Positions 1-7,824 of a stretch of 48,217 bases of DNA are shown here, piece after piece; the stretch's first letter is position 1; the number at the start of each line of letters is the position of its first letter. The translations under genes were made by a program, and so were the position numbers. The stretch covers positions 1 to 48,217 of the forward strand of contig SHND01000016.1 in the NCBI GenBank assembly GCA_004295045.1, written 5' to 3'. The stretch is from Chloroflexota bacterium. GTDB lineage: Bacteria > Chloroflexota > Anaerolineae > UBA4142 > SHND01. The notes under the pieces are model-generated. The model worked only from the letters and a program-made list of their open reading frames with translations. It was not told where the DNA came from and did no database searches.

Positions 1-2
1 AA

Positions 3-1286
3 ACGCTCGTTCCGCTCGCCAACAATTCGCCGTGGTCTGCCGCGTTGGGTCCCGCGCATTTGCCGTGGCTCTTTATGAAAGAGCCGCCGGAAAATTGGCC
101 CCGCCCGACGACGCCGGAGGTGTGGATCATTTATCGCACCAATCCCGCGATTTCACACTGGGATTCGGAAACGGTCACGGAGCAGATGGCGAAATTTCCG
201 TTCATCGCCGCGTTCGCCTACACGCCCGACGAAACGAATTGGTACGCCGATGTGCTTTTGCCCGAAGCGACCGATTTGGAATCGTATCAACTGTATCGCA
301 TCGGCGGCACGAAATATATCGAACAGTATTGGAAACATCAGGGTTATGCGCTGCGTCAGCCCGCCGTCGAGCCGCCGGTGGATTGCCTCGACCTCACCGA
401 CATTGGCACCGAGTTGGCGAAACGCATGGGCATCTTGAATGAATATATCGCGGTGTTGAACAAGGGGGGGGGGACCGGCATCCCGCTCAAAGGCAAAGAT
501 TTTGATTATTCGCTGCCGAACGATGTCGCGCCGACGCGCGAAGAAATTTGGGATCGCGCGTGCCGCTCCGCGACGCGTGAATTGAGCGGCGGCGCGGAGG
601 AACACGACCTCGCGTGGTTCAAAGAAAATGGCGCGTTCTTTGTCCCATTCCCCGAACAAGATTGGTTCTTGCACGGCGCGATGGTGCAAAAAGGTTTGCG
701 CTACGAACTGCCGTATCAAGAACGCATTTGGCGCGCGGGGTTGGAACTTGGCAATCGTTTGCACGAACAAGGCATCGAGTGGTGGGACACGCAGCTGCAC
801 GAATATTCGCCGCTGCCCGCATGGAAAGATTTTCCCGACATCTGGGGACGCATCGCCGAAGCGTTCGACAAAAATCCCGACGATTACGATTTGTGGCTGC
901 TCACGTCGCGTTCGATGCAATACAGCTGGGGTTCAAACGTAGGCATTCCCGTGCTCGCCGATGTCGCCAAAAATGTCAAAGGCCATTTCGGCGTGATGCT
1001 GAACGCGCAAATGGCAAAACGCGCGGGCATCAACGAAGGCGATTGGGTGTGGATTGAATCGCCGCTCAAACGCGTTAAAGGTCACGCCATCGTGCGCGAA
1101 GGTTTGCGTCCCGATGTCGCGGTGACAATTCAACAGTTCGGGCATTGGGTCACGCCCGTCGCCAAAGATTTGAACATGCCGAACTTGAATCAGCTCTCGC
1201 CATTGCATCTCGCGTTGACCGACGCGACGGGAAGCGGCGCGGATGTCGTGCGCGTGAAAATTTACAAGGCGAATGGCAAGGGCTGA
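3..1286 (+). CDS. Molybdopterin oxidoreductase catalytic subunit, C-terminal part (PadB-like), truncated by window start
   Basis: The reading frame is open from the first bases, so the N-terminus with the usual Fe-S and first Mo-bisPGD regions lies outside the window. The visible 427 or so residues match the C-terminal half of a DMSO-reductase-family enzyme: a stretch with WYADVLLPEATDLE typical of the substrate-binding core, then an MGD-binding cap domain (from about WLLTSRSMQYSWGSN to the end). It is followed on the same strand by a DmsB-like Fe-S protein and a hydrophobic anchor, the three-part arrangement of phenylacetyl-CoA:acceptor oxidoreductase PadBCD. With a PaaK ligase further downstream, oxidation of phenylacetyl-CoA to phenylglyoxylate is the best guess. 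A run of ten G (464-473) is in frame. Other CISM-family substrates cannot be excluded. Confidence 0.8.
   Translation, partial: TLVPLANNSPWSAALGPAHLPWLFMKEPPENWPRPTTPEVWIIYRTNPAISHWDSETVTEQMAKFPFIAAFAYTPDETNWYADVLLPEATDLESYQLYRIGGTKYIEQYWKHQGYALRQPAVEPPVDCLDLTDIGTELAKRMGILNEYIAVLNKGGGTGIPLKGKDFDYSLPNDVAPTREEIWDRACRSATRELSGGAEEHDLAWFKENGAFFVPFPEQDWFLHGAMVQKGLRYELPYQERIWRAGLELGNRLHEQGIEWWDTQLHEYSPLPAWKDFPDIWGRIAEAFDKNPDDYDLWLLTSRSMQYSWGSNVGIPVLADVAKNVKGHFGVMLNAQMAKRAGINEGDWVWIESPLKRVKGHAIVREGLRPDVAVTIQQFGHWVTPVAKDLNMPNLNQLSPLHLALTDATGSGADVVRVKIYKANGKG
464..473 (+). repeat. G10 homopolymer inside the molybdoenzyme gene
   Basis: Ten consecutive G encode three glycines in the interval between the core and cap domains. 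The frame is preserved. Such tracts are prone to slippage in replication and in sequencing. Confidence 0.9.
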
Positions 1287-1287
1287 A

Positions 1288-1436
1288 AATAGGGAAACAG
1301 GGAAACAGGGAAACAGGTAGCAGGGAAATAGGGAAATAGGGAAATAGGGAAACAGGTAGCAGGTAGTGGATTGTGAATAGCGAATCATCAGCCAGCAGCC
1401 ATCTGCGATCCGCCATCTGCGATCCGCCATCCGCTT
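1288..1436 (+). repeat. Tandem word array: GGGAAACAG/GGGAAATAG, then CCATCTGCGAT words
   Basis: From 1288 to about 1370 the purine-rich words GGGAAACA and GGGAAATA repeat with GGTAGCA interspersed. From 1386 to 1436 CATCTGCGATCCGC words follow and form the apparent N-terminal codons of the next gene. The same words recur in other spacers of this window. Confidence 0.85.
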
Positions 1437-1867
1437 GCGGAACATACGCGCTCGCGCTGCATCTCGCTCACGCAAAAAATTTACGCATCGGAAAATTGGG
1501 GACGTTCCATTTTCCGCGCGGCGATTACGTTTATGTCGGCAGCGCGTTCAGCGCAGGTGGCTTGCGAGCGCGAATTGCGCGGCACGCGCGAAAAAATAAA
1601 CGCGCGCATTGGCACATTGATTATTTGCGAGAACACGCGCGGCTGCGCGGAATTATTTTTACCGACGCGTCGCGCGCAATGGAATGTGAATGGAGTCGCC
1701 GTTTGAGCGCGTGCGCGGACGCAAACATCCCTGTCGCCAAATTCGGCGCGATGGATTGTCGTAACAAGTGCGCGGCGCATCTGATAGCGTTTCCGCGTGG
1801 AATTACATCGAACCAACTGTGTGAAATTTTGGATGAAGGCGTAGCGCAAATAGCAAATAGCGGATAG
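1373..1867 (+). CDS. GIY-YIG nuclease-like protein of the DUF123 type
   Basis: After about 20 residues of repeat-derived sequence, the protein shows the DUF123 pattern: CGTYALALHL, then IGKLGTFHFPRGDYVYVGSA, then GLRARIARHAR and HWHIDYL. The GxY...YVG core is the GIY-YIG signature. These small proteins are found alone or fused to endonuclease III, and their role is not settled. The only start that keeps the domain whole is GTG at 1373, inside the word array. The C-terminal residues (AQIANSG) are also encoded by word sequence. It sits inside the PadBCD-like operon with no obvious link to it, and may be an insertion carried in with the repeats. Confidence 0.75.
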   Translation: MNSESSASSHLRSAICDPPSACGTYALALHLAHAKNLRIGKLGTFHFPRGDYVYVGSAFSAGGLRARIARHARKNKRAHWHIDYLREHARLRGIIFTDASRAMECEWSRRLSACADANIPVAKFGAMDCRNKCAAHLIAFPRGITSNQLCEILDEGVAQIANSG

Positions 1868-1938
1868 CAAATAGCAGATAGCGAAGGGCAAACCATCAAC
1901 CATCGGCTATCAGCCATCAGCCATCTGCTATTAGCCAA
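1846..1938 (+). repeat. Word array GATAGCAAATAGC with its reverse-complement arm
   Basis: Words of the form ATAGCAAATAGCGG on the left are followed by GGCTATCAGCCATCAGCC and CTGCTATTAGCC on the right, so the spacer can fold as a long imperfect hairpin. The left arm encodes the last residues of the GIY-YIG protein, and the array ends just before the GAGGAG ribosome-binding site of the next gene. Confidence 0.85.
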
Positions 1939-1950
1939 TGAGGAGTTACT

Positions 1951-2592
1951 ATGTCGCGTTGGGGAATGGTCATTGATTTACGCAAATGTGTGGGCTGTCA
2001 AACCTGCACGATTGCGTGCAAGCAAACCAACAACACGCCGCCGCAAGTGTTTTGGCGCTGGGTGGCGGATATTGAAACGGGTGAGTATCCCGATGTGAAT
2101 CGCCGTTTCGTGCCGATGGGCTGCCAACACTGTTCGAATCCGCCGTGCTTGGAAGTGTGTCCGACGACGGCGACGTACAAACGTCCTGACGGCATCGTGG
2201 ACATTAATTACAATTTGTGCATCGGCTGCGCGTACTGCATCGTCGCGTGTCCGTATCTCGCGCGCAACATCGTGTTTGAAACGAAATCGTACTATGAGAC
2301 GGGTTTGATTCCCCCCGAAGAGACGCTCGCGCATCCCGACCGCATCGGCGTCGCAACGAAATGCAATTTCTGTTTGCCGCGCGTAGACGAAGGACTCAAG
2401 CGCGGTTTGAAACCGGGCGTTGACCCCGACGCGACGCCCATGTGTGTTGGCTCGTGCATTTCCAACGCGATGCACTTTGGCGACCTTGAAGATCCCGAAA
2501 GCATCGTCTCGCGCTATATCGCCGAAAACGAAACCGTGCGCTTGTCCGAAGAGTTGGGCACCGAGAGCGCGATGTATTACATAGTGGAATAG
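1951..2592 (+). CDS. DmsB/NrfC-like 4Fe-4S electron-transfer subunit (PadC-like)
   Basis: This 213-residue protein has four cysteine clusters: CVGCQTCTIAC near residue 15, CQHCSNPPCLEVCP, CIGCAYCIVACP, and a split CNFC...CVGSC. That is the four-cluster layout of CISM electron-transfer subunits. No Tat signal is seen, so it probably stays with its catalytic partner. GAGGAG lies 7 bases before the ATG. It passes electrons from the upstream molybdenum subunit to the membrane anchor downstream. The opening RWGMVIDLRKCVGCQTC is of the kind seen in PadC and related subunits; assignment to phenylacetyl-CoA oxidation rests on context. Confidence 0.88.
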   Translation: MSRWGMVIDLRKCVGCQTCTIACKQTNNTPPQVFWRWVADIETGEYPDVNRRFVPMGCQHCSNPPCLEVCPTTATYKRPDGIVDINYNLCIGCAYCIVACPYLARNIVFETKSYYETGLIPPEETLAHPDRIGVATKCNFCLPRVDEGLKRGLKPGVDPDATPMCVGSCISNAMHFGDLEDPESIVSRYIAENETVRLSEELGTESAMYYIVE

Positions 2593-2794
2593 TGGAGTAG
2601 TGCAATAGTGCGATAGTGCAATGGTGCGATGGTGCGATAGTGCGATGGTGCAATAGTGCGATGGTGCGATGGTGCAATGGTGAGATAGTGCAGTAGTAAA
2701 ACTATCACACTAACCAACTATCGCACTACCCAACTATCACACTAGCGCACTACCAACTATCGCACTACCCAACTATTGCACTAGCGCACTAAAC
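2582..2794 (+). repeat. Word array GATAGTGC/GATGGTGC with inverted arm
   Basis: About 115 bases of GTGCGATAGTGCGATGG-type words (to about 2697) are followed by about 90 bases of the complementary words CTATCGCACTACCCAACTAT. The two arms can pair along most of their length. The array begins in the last codons of the Fe-S subunit gene and ends at the next start codon. Confidence 0.9.
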
Positions 2795-2798
2795 AACA

Positions 2799-3734
2799 AT
2801 GGAACTCATTGCTTCTCAAAAACAACGCGTCTGGAAACTGCCTGCCGTCGTGAATTTTACAATGGGCGGCATCGGCACCGGTTTTTATTTGCTCGCGCTG
2901 TTGGTCGCTCTACCCGCGAACGGCGAATGGCTGCAAGCATTTCTCGCCGGGCAAGCCGATTGGTTTTCGATTGCGTTCATCGCGGCAATTTTCAAACTAG
3001 TCGGCGTCGGCTGCGCGGGCATCGGCTTTATCGCGTTGACGACGGAAGCGGGACAGCCGCAGCGCGGCATCAATCTCTTTCGCCATCTGCGCCGTTCGTG
3101 GATGTCGCGCGAAACCCTCGCCTTCTTTTTGTTCGCCGCGTTCGCGGGTCTCGATTGGTTATTTCCATTTGTCGCGCTGCGCGCGCTGGCTGCGGCTGCC
3201 GCGCTTTTCTTGATGATCGCGCAAGGATTCATTCTCTATCGCGCGCGCGGCGTCATTACGTGGAATACGCCGCGCGTGATTTTTTATTTTGTCACCTGCG
3301 GCTTTATGACCGGCGCGGGTTTGATGCTCATTGTTTTCAACGGCGTAAATTTTTTCACGCCGCTGTCGAGCGCGTTTTCATTTGCCGCCATCGGTTTTGC
3401 GGCAGCGTTGTTCAATCTCGCGCTCTGGTTCATTTACCTGCGCTCATCGGACGCCGCGTTTCAAAAGGCAGTCGCGGAGCTGCGAACGCAAAAAGCGCTG
3501 CTGCAAATCGTCGGCATCGGTCACGTTTTGCCCGCGCTGCTGCTTGGGATCGTGGTTATCGCAAACGGAGCGATAGCATTTTCGGGCTTGCTCGAAATCA
3601 TCGCGGGCGCGCTGTTGATTTTCGGCGGCGCGCGTCAAAAATACGGCATCGTTTTGGAAGCAGGTTATTTGCGCGCGATTACACTTTCGCCCGCCAAGTT
3701 TGACGCGCTGCGCCGCCGCGCGCGCAGCGCGTAG
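2799..3734 (+). CDS. Membrane anchor subunit of the molybdoenzyme (PadD/DmsC-like)
   Basis: The 311-residue protein is mostly hydrophobic, with roughly eight to nine predicted membrane segments, beginning FTMGGIGTGFYLLALLVAL and ending in a charged tail RRRARSA. Its length and the FTMGGIGTGFY opening resemble DMSO-reductase-type quinone-reactive anchors. It would connect the Fe-S subunit to the quinone pool. The ATG at 2799 directly follows the repeat array and has no clear Shine-Dalgarno sequence. No haem-ligand pattern was assigned by eye. Confidence 0.75.
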   Translation: MELIASQKQRVWKLPAVVNFTMGGIGTGFYLLALLVALPANGEWLQAFLAGQADWFSIAFIAAIFKLVGVGCAGIGFIALTTEAGQPQRGINLFRHLRRSWMSRETLAFFLFAAFAGLDWLFPFVALRALAAAAALFLMIAQGFILYRARGVITWNTPRVIFYFVTCGFMTGAGLMLIVFNGVNFFTPLSSAFSFAAIGFAAALFNLALWFIYLRSSDAAFQKAVAELRTQKALLQIVGIGHVLPALLLGIVVIANGAIAFSGLLEIIAGALLIFGGARQKYGIVLEAGYLRAITLSPAKFDALRRRARSA

Positions 3735-3737
3735 CAA

Positions 3738-3840
3738 GGTGTTCTCTAACGCCGTACTCGCGTGTAAATTCCGAACACCGCGCTAGAGAGCGCGGGCTAC
3801 TCAGAGAGCGCGGCGATGATTACATTGCACTATGCGCTCT
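3738..3840. repeat. Palindromic intergenic element with AGAGAGCG words
   Basis: GGTGTTC at 3738 pairs with GAACACC at 3773, and GTTCTCTAACGCCG is the complement of GCGTTAGAGAAC found again at 47998-48011. AGAGAGCGCGG occurs twice here. It looks like a REP-type dispersed palindrome. Confidence 0.6.
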
Positions 3841-3843
3841 TGG

Positions 3844-3928
3844 GGACACAGATTGCGCGGATTTCCGCAGATAAAACAAGCAATGTCCTGTATCGTAAAA
3901 ATCTGTGTTATCTGTGGCATCTGTGTCC
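3844..3928. repeat. Hairpin element bounded by GGACACAGAT and ATCTGTGTCC
   Basis: GGACACAGAT (3844-3853) is matched by ATCTGTGTCC (3919-3928), with further ATCTGTG words inside. A second copy lies at 45951-46020, and GGACGCGGAT variants lie at 31632 and 33022. Confidence 0.75.
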
Positions 3929-3959
3929 AAAATTATAATGCGCTGTGTCATCTTTTGAA

Positions 3960-4964
3960 ATGAATCTACAAACATTCCTCTCTCCTTCCATCACTGACAT
4001 TGAAACGCTTGAACTCGACATGTATCGCGCGATGCTGCTCGCGCGCCGATTGGACGAACGCATGTGGGCGTTGAATCGGCAGGGACATGGGCATTTCGCC
4101 GTGCCGTGCGCGGGACACGAAGCGACGGGCGCAGGTTTCGCGTTCGCGTTGGATACGACGCGCGATTATCTCGTGCCGCATCATCGCGACGTGAGCGCGC
4201 TGTTGGTGTGGGGTTTAACGCCGCGCGACATTCTCTGCCACTATCTCGGCAAAGCGCCCGACCCCGCCGGCGCGGGTCGCCAAATGTACGCGCACTGGGG
4301 CAGCCGTCGCTTGCGAATCTATTCCTTGTCGAGCGTCATGTCCGGTCACGTCTCGCACGCGGTTGGCATCGCGCTCGCCGCGAAATATCGTCGCGAAGAA
4401 AATGTAACGTGGTGCGGCTTTGGCGACGGTTCATCGAGCAAAGGCGATGTACACGAATCTATGAATTTCGCCGCGATTCATAAATTGCCCATCGTCTTTT
4501 GCTGCGAAAATAATCAGTTGGCAATTTCAGTGCCGCAATCAAAACAGATGGCGGTGGAAAATGTTGCCGACCGCGCGGCGGGGTACGGATTTCCCGGTGT
4601 CGTGGTGGATGGAATGAATCCGCTTGCAGTACACGAATGTGCGCGCGTCGCGGTGGAACGCGCGCGGCGCGGCGACGGACCGACATTGATTGAAGCCAAA
4701 GTGTATCGTTACATGCCGCATACGTCGAACGACGACGACACGCGTTATCGCACGCGGGAAGAGGTGGAACGCGCGCGCGAACGCGACCCGCTCAAAACTT
4801 TTCGCGCGCAACTTTACGCCGAACAACTCCTCGATGAAAAAAGCGAAACCGCGCTGGAGAGCCAAGTTCGCACCGCTGTTGACGACGCGGCAGATTTCGC
4901 GCTGAACGCGCCGGAACTGAATGCGGCAGATACGTTCAAGCAGGTGTATGGGGTAGTGCGATAG
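3960..4964 (+). CDS. 2-oxoacid dehydrogenase E1 component, alpha subunit
   Basis: About 334 residues with the thiamine diphosphate motif GDGSSSKGDVHES...CCENN, and GHEATGAGFAFAL early in the protein as in PDH/BCKDH E1 alpha. An arginine- and histidine-rich phosphorylation-loop-like region (YMPHTSNDDDTRYR) is also typical. It works as a heterotetramer with the E1 beta encoded next, decarboxylating a 2-oxoacid and passing the acyl group to lipoyl-E2; a candidate E2 lies at 30263-31579. In this setting phenylglyoxylate is a plausible substrate, but branched-chain 2-oxoacids are an ordinary alternative. ATG 3960 is preferred; an in-frame GTG at 3945 is possible. The last codons (GVVR) are word-repeat sequence. 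Confidence 0.88.
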   Translation: MNLQTFLSPSITDIETLELDMYRAMLLARRLDERMWALNRQGHGHFAVPCAGHEATGAGFAFALDTTRDYLVPHHRDVSALLVWGLTPRDILCHYLGKAPDPAGAGRQMYAHWGSRRLRIYSLSSVMSGHVSHAVGIALAAKYRREENVTWCGFGDGSSSKGDVHESMNFAAIHKLPIVFCCENNQLAISVPQSKQMAVENVADRAAGYGFPGVVVDGMNPLAVHECARVAVERARRGDGPTLIEAKVYRYMPHTSNDDDTRYRTREEVERARERDPLKTFRAQLYAEQLLDEKSETALESQVRTAVDDAADFALNAPELNAADTFKQVYGVVR

Positions 4965-5038
4965 TGTGTTAGTGCGATAGTGCGATGGTGAAACAGACGT
5001 TTCTCGCTTCTCGTTTCTCTATTCGCCATCTGCCATCA
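4953..5038 (+). repeat. Word array GATAGTGC followed by TTTCTCG and CCATCTGCC words
   Basis: TAGTGCGATAGTG words start inside the E1 alpha stop region, followed by TTTCTCGCTTCTCG and GCCATCTGCCATC. It is a one-armed array: no complementary arm was seen. Confidence 0.8.
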
Positions 5039-5044
5039 CGCGAA

Positions 5045-5108
5045 AGGATAGTCTCACCTAGCTTGCCAACTACCCAATTAGCAAACGATAACTATCCTCT
5101 CATAGGTG
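5045..5108 (+). promoter_or_regulatory. Possible pseudoknot-forming leader before E1 beta
   Basis: AGGATAGT (5045-5052) is complementary to ACTATCCT (5091-5098), and CACCTA (5055-5060) to TAGGTG (5103-5108). The interleaved order is that of an H-type pseudoknot, 100 bases before the E1 beta ATG. No known riboswitch class was recognised and chance is possible. Confidence 0.3.
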
Positions 5109-5208
5109 GAATCCTCGTCAGCGCGTTTCTATAATCCCTATATCGCCTTCAAAACGACATAGCACAAAATTGTCATGTCGTTGCTTTGCGCCTCACAGGT
5201 TTTTTGCC

Positions 5209-6189
5209 ATGCACAAAAGCATTATCGAAACGATTCGCGACACCCTCCGTTCGGAGATGGCGCGCGACGAACGCGTTTTCATTCTCGGCGAAGATGTCGG
5301 TGTGCTGGGCGGCGTCTTTCGCGCCACCGATGGCTTGTACAACGTGTTCGGCGCGGAACGCGTAATTGATACGCCGATTTCGGAACTCGCGATTATTGGC
5401 GTGGCGATTGGCGCGGCAGGCGTCGGCTTGCGTCCGATAGCGGAAATCGAATTTGCCGATTTCATTCATTCCGCTTTTGACCAAATTGTGAGCGAAGCGG
5501 CGAAACTGCGTTATCGCACCAACGGCGATTGGACGTGTCCGCTCGTGATTCGCACGCCCTACGGCGGTGGCATACACGGCGCGATTTATCATTCGCAATC
5601 CATCGAAGCCACCTTCGCGCATTTTCCCGGCATCAAAATTGTCGCGCCTTCGACGCCGTACGACGCCAAAGGTTTGCTGCGCGCGGCGATTGCTGACCCC
5701 GACCCTGTGCTTTATCTCGAGCACAAAAAAACGTATCGCGCCATCAAAGGCGAAGTGCCGGACGAAGATTACATCGTGCCGATTGGCAAAGCGCAAGTGA
5801 AACGCGCGGGCAGCGACCTTTCAATTTTCGCGTACGGCATGATGCTGCATGAATCGCTCGCGGCGGCGGAAACATTGGCGCACGAGGACATTAGCGCCGA
5901 AGTAATTGATTTGCGTTCGCTCTTGCCGATGGATTGGGAAACAATTTTTGAATCCGTTCGCAAAACGAATCGCGCGCTCATCGTTCACGAAGATACCTGC
6001 ACGATGGGTTTGGGCGCCGAGATTGGCGCGCGCATCGCCGAACAAGCTTTCCTCGACCTCGACGCGCCCATCATGCGCGTGACGGGACCCGATTTGCCCG
6101 GCGTGCCATTCAACGAAATAGGCGAACAAACCTTTATGGTCAACGCGCAAAAAATCGCGGATGCCGCGCGGCGACTTGCAGCGTTCTAG
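5209..6189 (+). CDS. 2-oxoacid dehydrogenase E1 component, beta subunit
   Basis: The protein starts MHKSIIETIRDTL and runs 326 residues, the usual size for E1 beta. It carries the transketolase pyrimidine-binding pattern (ILGEDVGVLGGVFRATDGL, DTPISELAIIGVAIGAA) and a transketolase C-terminal domain ending in GPDLPGVPF. It pairs with the E1 alpha encoded just upstream, and the thiamine site forms at their interface. ATG 5209 is chosen over an in-frame TTG 39 bases upstream because homologues begin here. The 244-base gap from E1 alpha holds a word array and a possible structured leader, so the two subunits may not be translated as one tight unit. No E3 is seen in the window. Confidence 0.9.
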   Translation: MHKSIIETIRDTLRSEMARDERVFILGEDVGVLGGVFRATDGLYNVFGAERVIDTPISELAIIGVAIGAAGVGLRPIAEIEFADFIHSAFDQIVSEAAKLRYRTNGDWTCPLVIRTPYGGGIHGAIYHSQSIEATFAHFPGIKIVAPSTPYDAKGLLRAAIADPDPVLYLEHKKTYRAIKGEVPDEDYIVPIGKAQVKRAGSDLSIFAYGMMLHESLAAAETLAHEDISAEVIDLRSLLPMDWETIFESVRKTNRALIVHEDTCTMGLGAEIGARIAEQAFLDLDAPIMRVTGPDLPGVPFNEIGEQTFMVNAQKIADAARRLAAF

Positions 6190-6197
6190 TAATTGAC

Positions 6198-6242
6198 GTA
6201 GTAACGAATTTATTCGTTTTGAGCGAATGAATTCGCCACTAC
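6198..6242. repeat. Inverted repeat GTAGTAACGAATTTATTCG / CGAATGAATTCGCCACTAC
   Basis: The two 19-base arms are near-perfect complements. The GTAGTGGCGAA outer part recurs at 16397-16465. It sits between E1 beta and the ABC transporter genes and could act as a weak transcript end, but no T-run follows. Confidence 0.65.
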
Positions 6243-6346
6243 GCCCACGTCACTTTTGAAAGGAGAAACAAACCATTCGCTGATACCCATAACATTTTTC
6301 GATATGCAATCGCATGATGTTCGGTTTCGAAAAGGAGGAGAAGAAT

Positions 6347-7588
6347 ATGAAAAAGCGATTTTTGGCAATGACACTGCTCGTCATTGCAGTACTCGTACTC
6401 ACGGCTTGCGCAACCCCCACCGCCGCGCCGCAATCCACGTCCCCAACAGCTGCGCCGCAAGCTGCCGCAGGCGAACCGTACAAAGTCGGTCTCGTCACCT
6501 CGATTACGGGTCCCGCGTCGTCATTAGGCATTCCCGAACGCGACACCGCGCTGATGATTCAAGACCAGGTGAACAAAGCCGGCGGCATCAAAGGTCCGGA
6601 CGGCGCAATGCACCAGATGGAACTCATTGTCGAAGATGACGCGAGTGATGCAAGCAAAGCCACGCTCGCCGCAAAAAAACTGGTCGAACAAGATAACGTT
6701 GCGGTCTTGATTGGTTCAAGCGGCAGCCCCGCGAGTTTGGCGATGATTGAAACGGCAACCAAAAATTCAACGCCGATGATTTCGATGGCATCCGCCAGCC
6801 AAATCGTCAATCCAATCGCCGAGCGCAACTGGATTTTCAAAACGCCGCAGGCAAATCAACCCGTCACCGCCGTCCAGTTGGATTGGCTCAAAGCAAACAA
6901 TATCACCAAGGTCGCGTCTATCGGCGTCAACAATGCGTTTGGCAAAGATTCGCGTGATGCAATGAACGCGCAGTTCAAAGAAGCAGGCATCGAGGTTCTC
7001 GCCGACGAAGTGTTTCAACCGGGCGATAAAGATTTCACCGCGCAGCTCACCAAGATCAAGGGCTTGAATCCCGAAGCTGTCATCATCCACGCGACACCGG
7101 GTGAAGGCGCGCCGCTCACCGTTCAATATCACACGCTTGGCATGACGGCGCCGCTCTTGCACAATCACGGCATCGGCAACAAAGATTTCATCAATCTCGC
7201 CAAAGATGCTGCCGAAGGTGTCATGTTCCCGATTGGCAAACTGCTTGTCGCCAACTCGCTCCCTGACAGCGACCCGCAAAAAGCAGTCCTGCTCAAATAC
7301 ATCGCCGACTATGGCGCGTTCACGAATGGCAAAGCGCCAAGCTCGTTCGGCGGACATGGCTGGGATGCAGTCCAGATTGCGGTTGCAGGGCTCCAAGCCG
7401 TTGGACCCGACCGCGCCAAGCTGCGCGATTATTTTGAGAACCAAGTCAAAAATTTTGTCGGCATCAGCGGCGTCTTTAATTGGTCGCCCACCGATCACGT
7501 AGGCATCGGCAAAGAATCGCTGGTGCTCGTGCGCATCAAAGACGGCGGCTGGGAATTTGTCGCCCCCGACAAGTACGCGGCGCAGTAA
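6347..7588 (+). CDS. ABC transporter substrate-binding lipoprotein, branched-chain amino acid/aromatic acid type
   Basis: The N-terminus MKKRFLAMTLLVIAVLVLTAC is a lipoprotein signal with the lipid-modified Cys at residue 21, then an Ala/Pro/Thr-rich tether and a type I periplasmic-binding (LivK-like) fold beginning YKVGLVTSITGPASSLG. Mature length near 390 residues is usual. AAAGGAGGAG at 6330-6340 fixes the ATG at 6347, although the frame stays open upstream. It is followed by LivH, LivM and a fused LivG-LivF, giving a complete uptake system. Lying between PadBCD-like genes and a PaaK ligase, it probably delivers an aromatic acid such as phenylacetate or a hydroxybenzoate; this is inferred from context only. 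Confidence 0.92.
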   Translation: MKKRFLAMTLLVIAVLVLTACATPTAAPQSTSPTAAPQAAAGEPYKVGLVTSITGPASSLGIPERDTALMIQDQVNKAGGIKGPDGAMHQMELIVEDDASDASKATLAAKKLVEQDNVAVLIGSSGSPASLAMIETATKNSTPMISMASASQIVNPIAERNWIFKTPQANQPVTAVQLDWLKANNITKVASIGVNNAFGKDSRDAMNAQFKEAGIEVLADEVFQPGDKDFTAQLTKIKGLNPEAVIIHATPGEGAPLTVQYHTLGMTAPLLHNHGIGNKDFINLAKDAAEGVMFPIGKLLVANSLPDSDPQKAVLLKYIADYGAFTNGKAPSSFGGHGWDAVQIAVAGLQAVGPDRAKLRDYFENQVKNFVGISGVFNWSPTDHVGIGKESLVLVRIKDGGWEFVAPDKYAAQ

Positions 7589-7595
7589 ATGGACA

Positions 7596-7820
7596 CGTAG
7601 CAAGTAGACAAGGAGGCAGGGAGACAGGGAGAAAAGTAGAAAGGTAGACAGGTAGACAAGTAGGCAGGGAAGTAGATAGGCAAGTTGACAAGGAAATAGG
7701 TAGACGAATAGACAGGGAGAAAAGGAGGTAGGTATTTCCCTGTTTCCCTGTTTCCCTGTTTCCCAATTTCCTGTTTCCCTGTTTCCCAATTTCCTGTTTC
7801 CCTGTCTCCCTGTTTCCCGC
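7596..7820 (+). repeat. Long word array GGTAGACAGG with inverted CCCTGTTTCCC arm
   Basis: About 140 bases of purine-rich AGACAGG, AAGTAGGCAGGG and GAAATAGG words are followed by about 80 bases of CCTGTTTCCCTGTTTCCC. The arms are broadly complementary, so the whole spacer between the binding protein and LivH genes is one imperfect foldback. Confidence 0.9.
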
Positions 7821-7824
7821 AGTC

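Noticed and set aside
2582..2794. CRISPR-like array
   Set aside because: Words are 8-12 bases, degenerate and contiguous, with no spacers of constant length and no cas genes.
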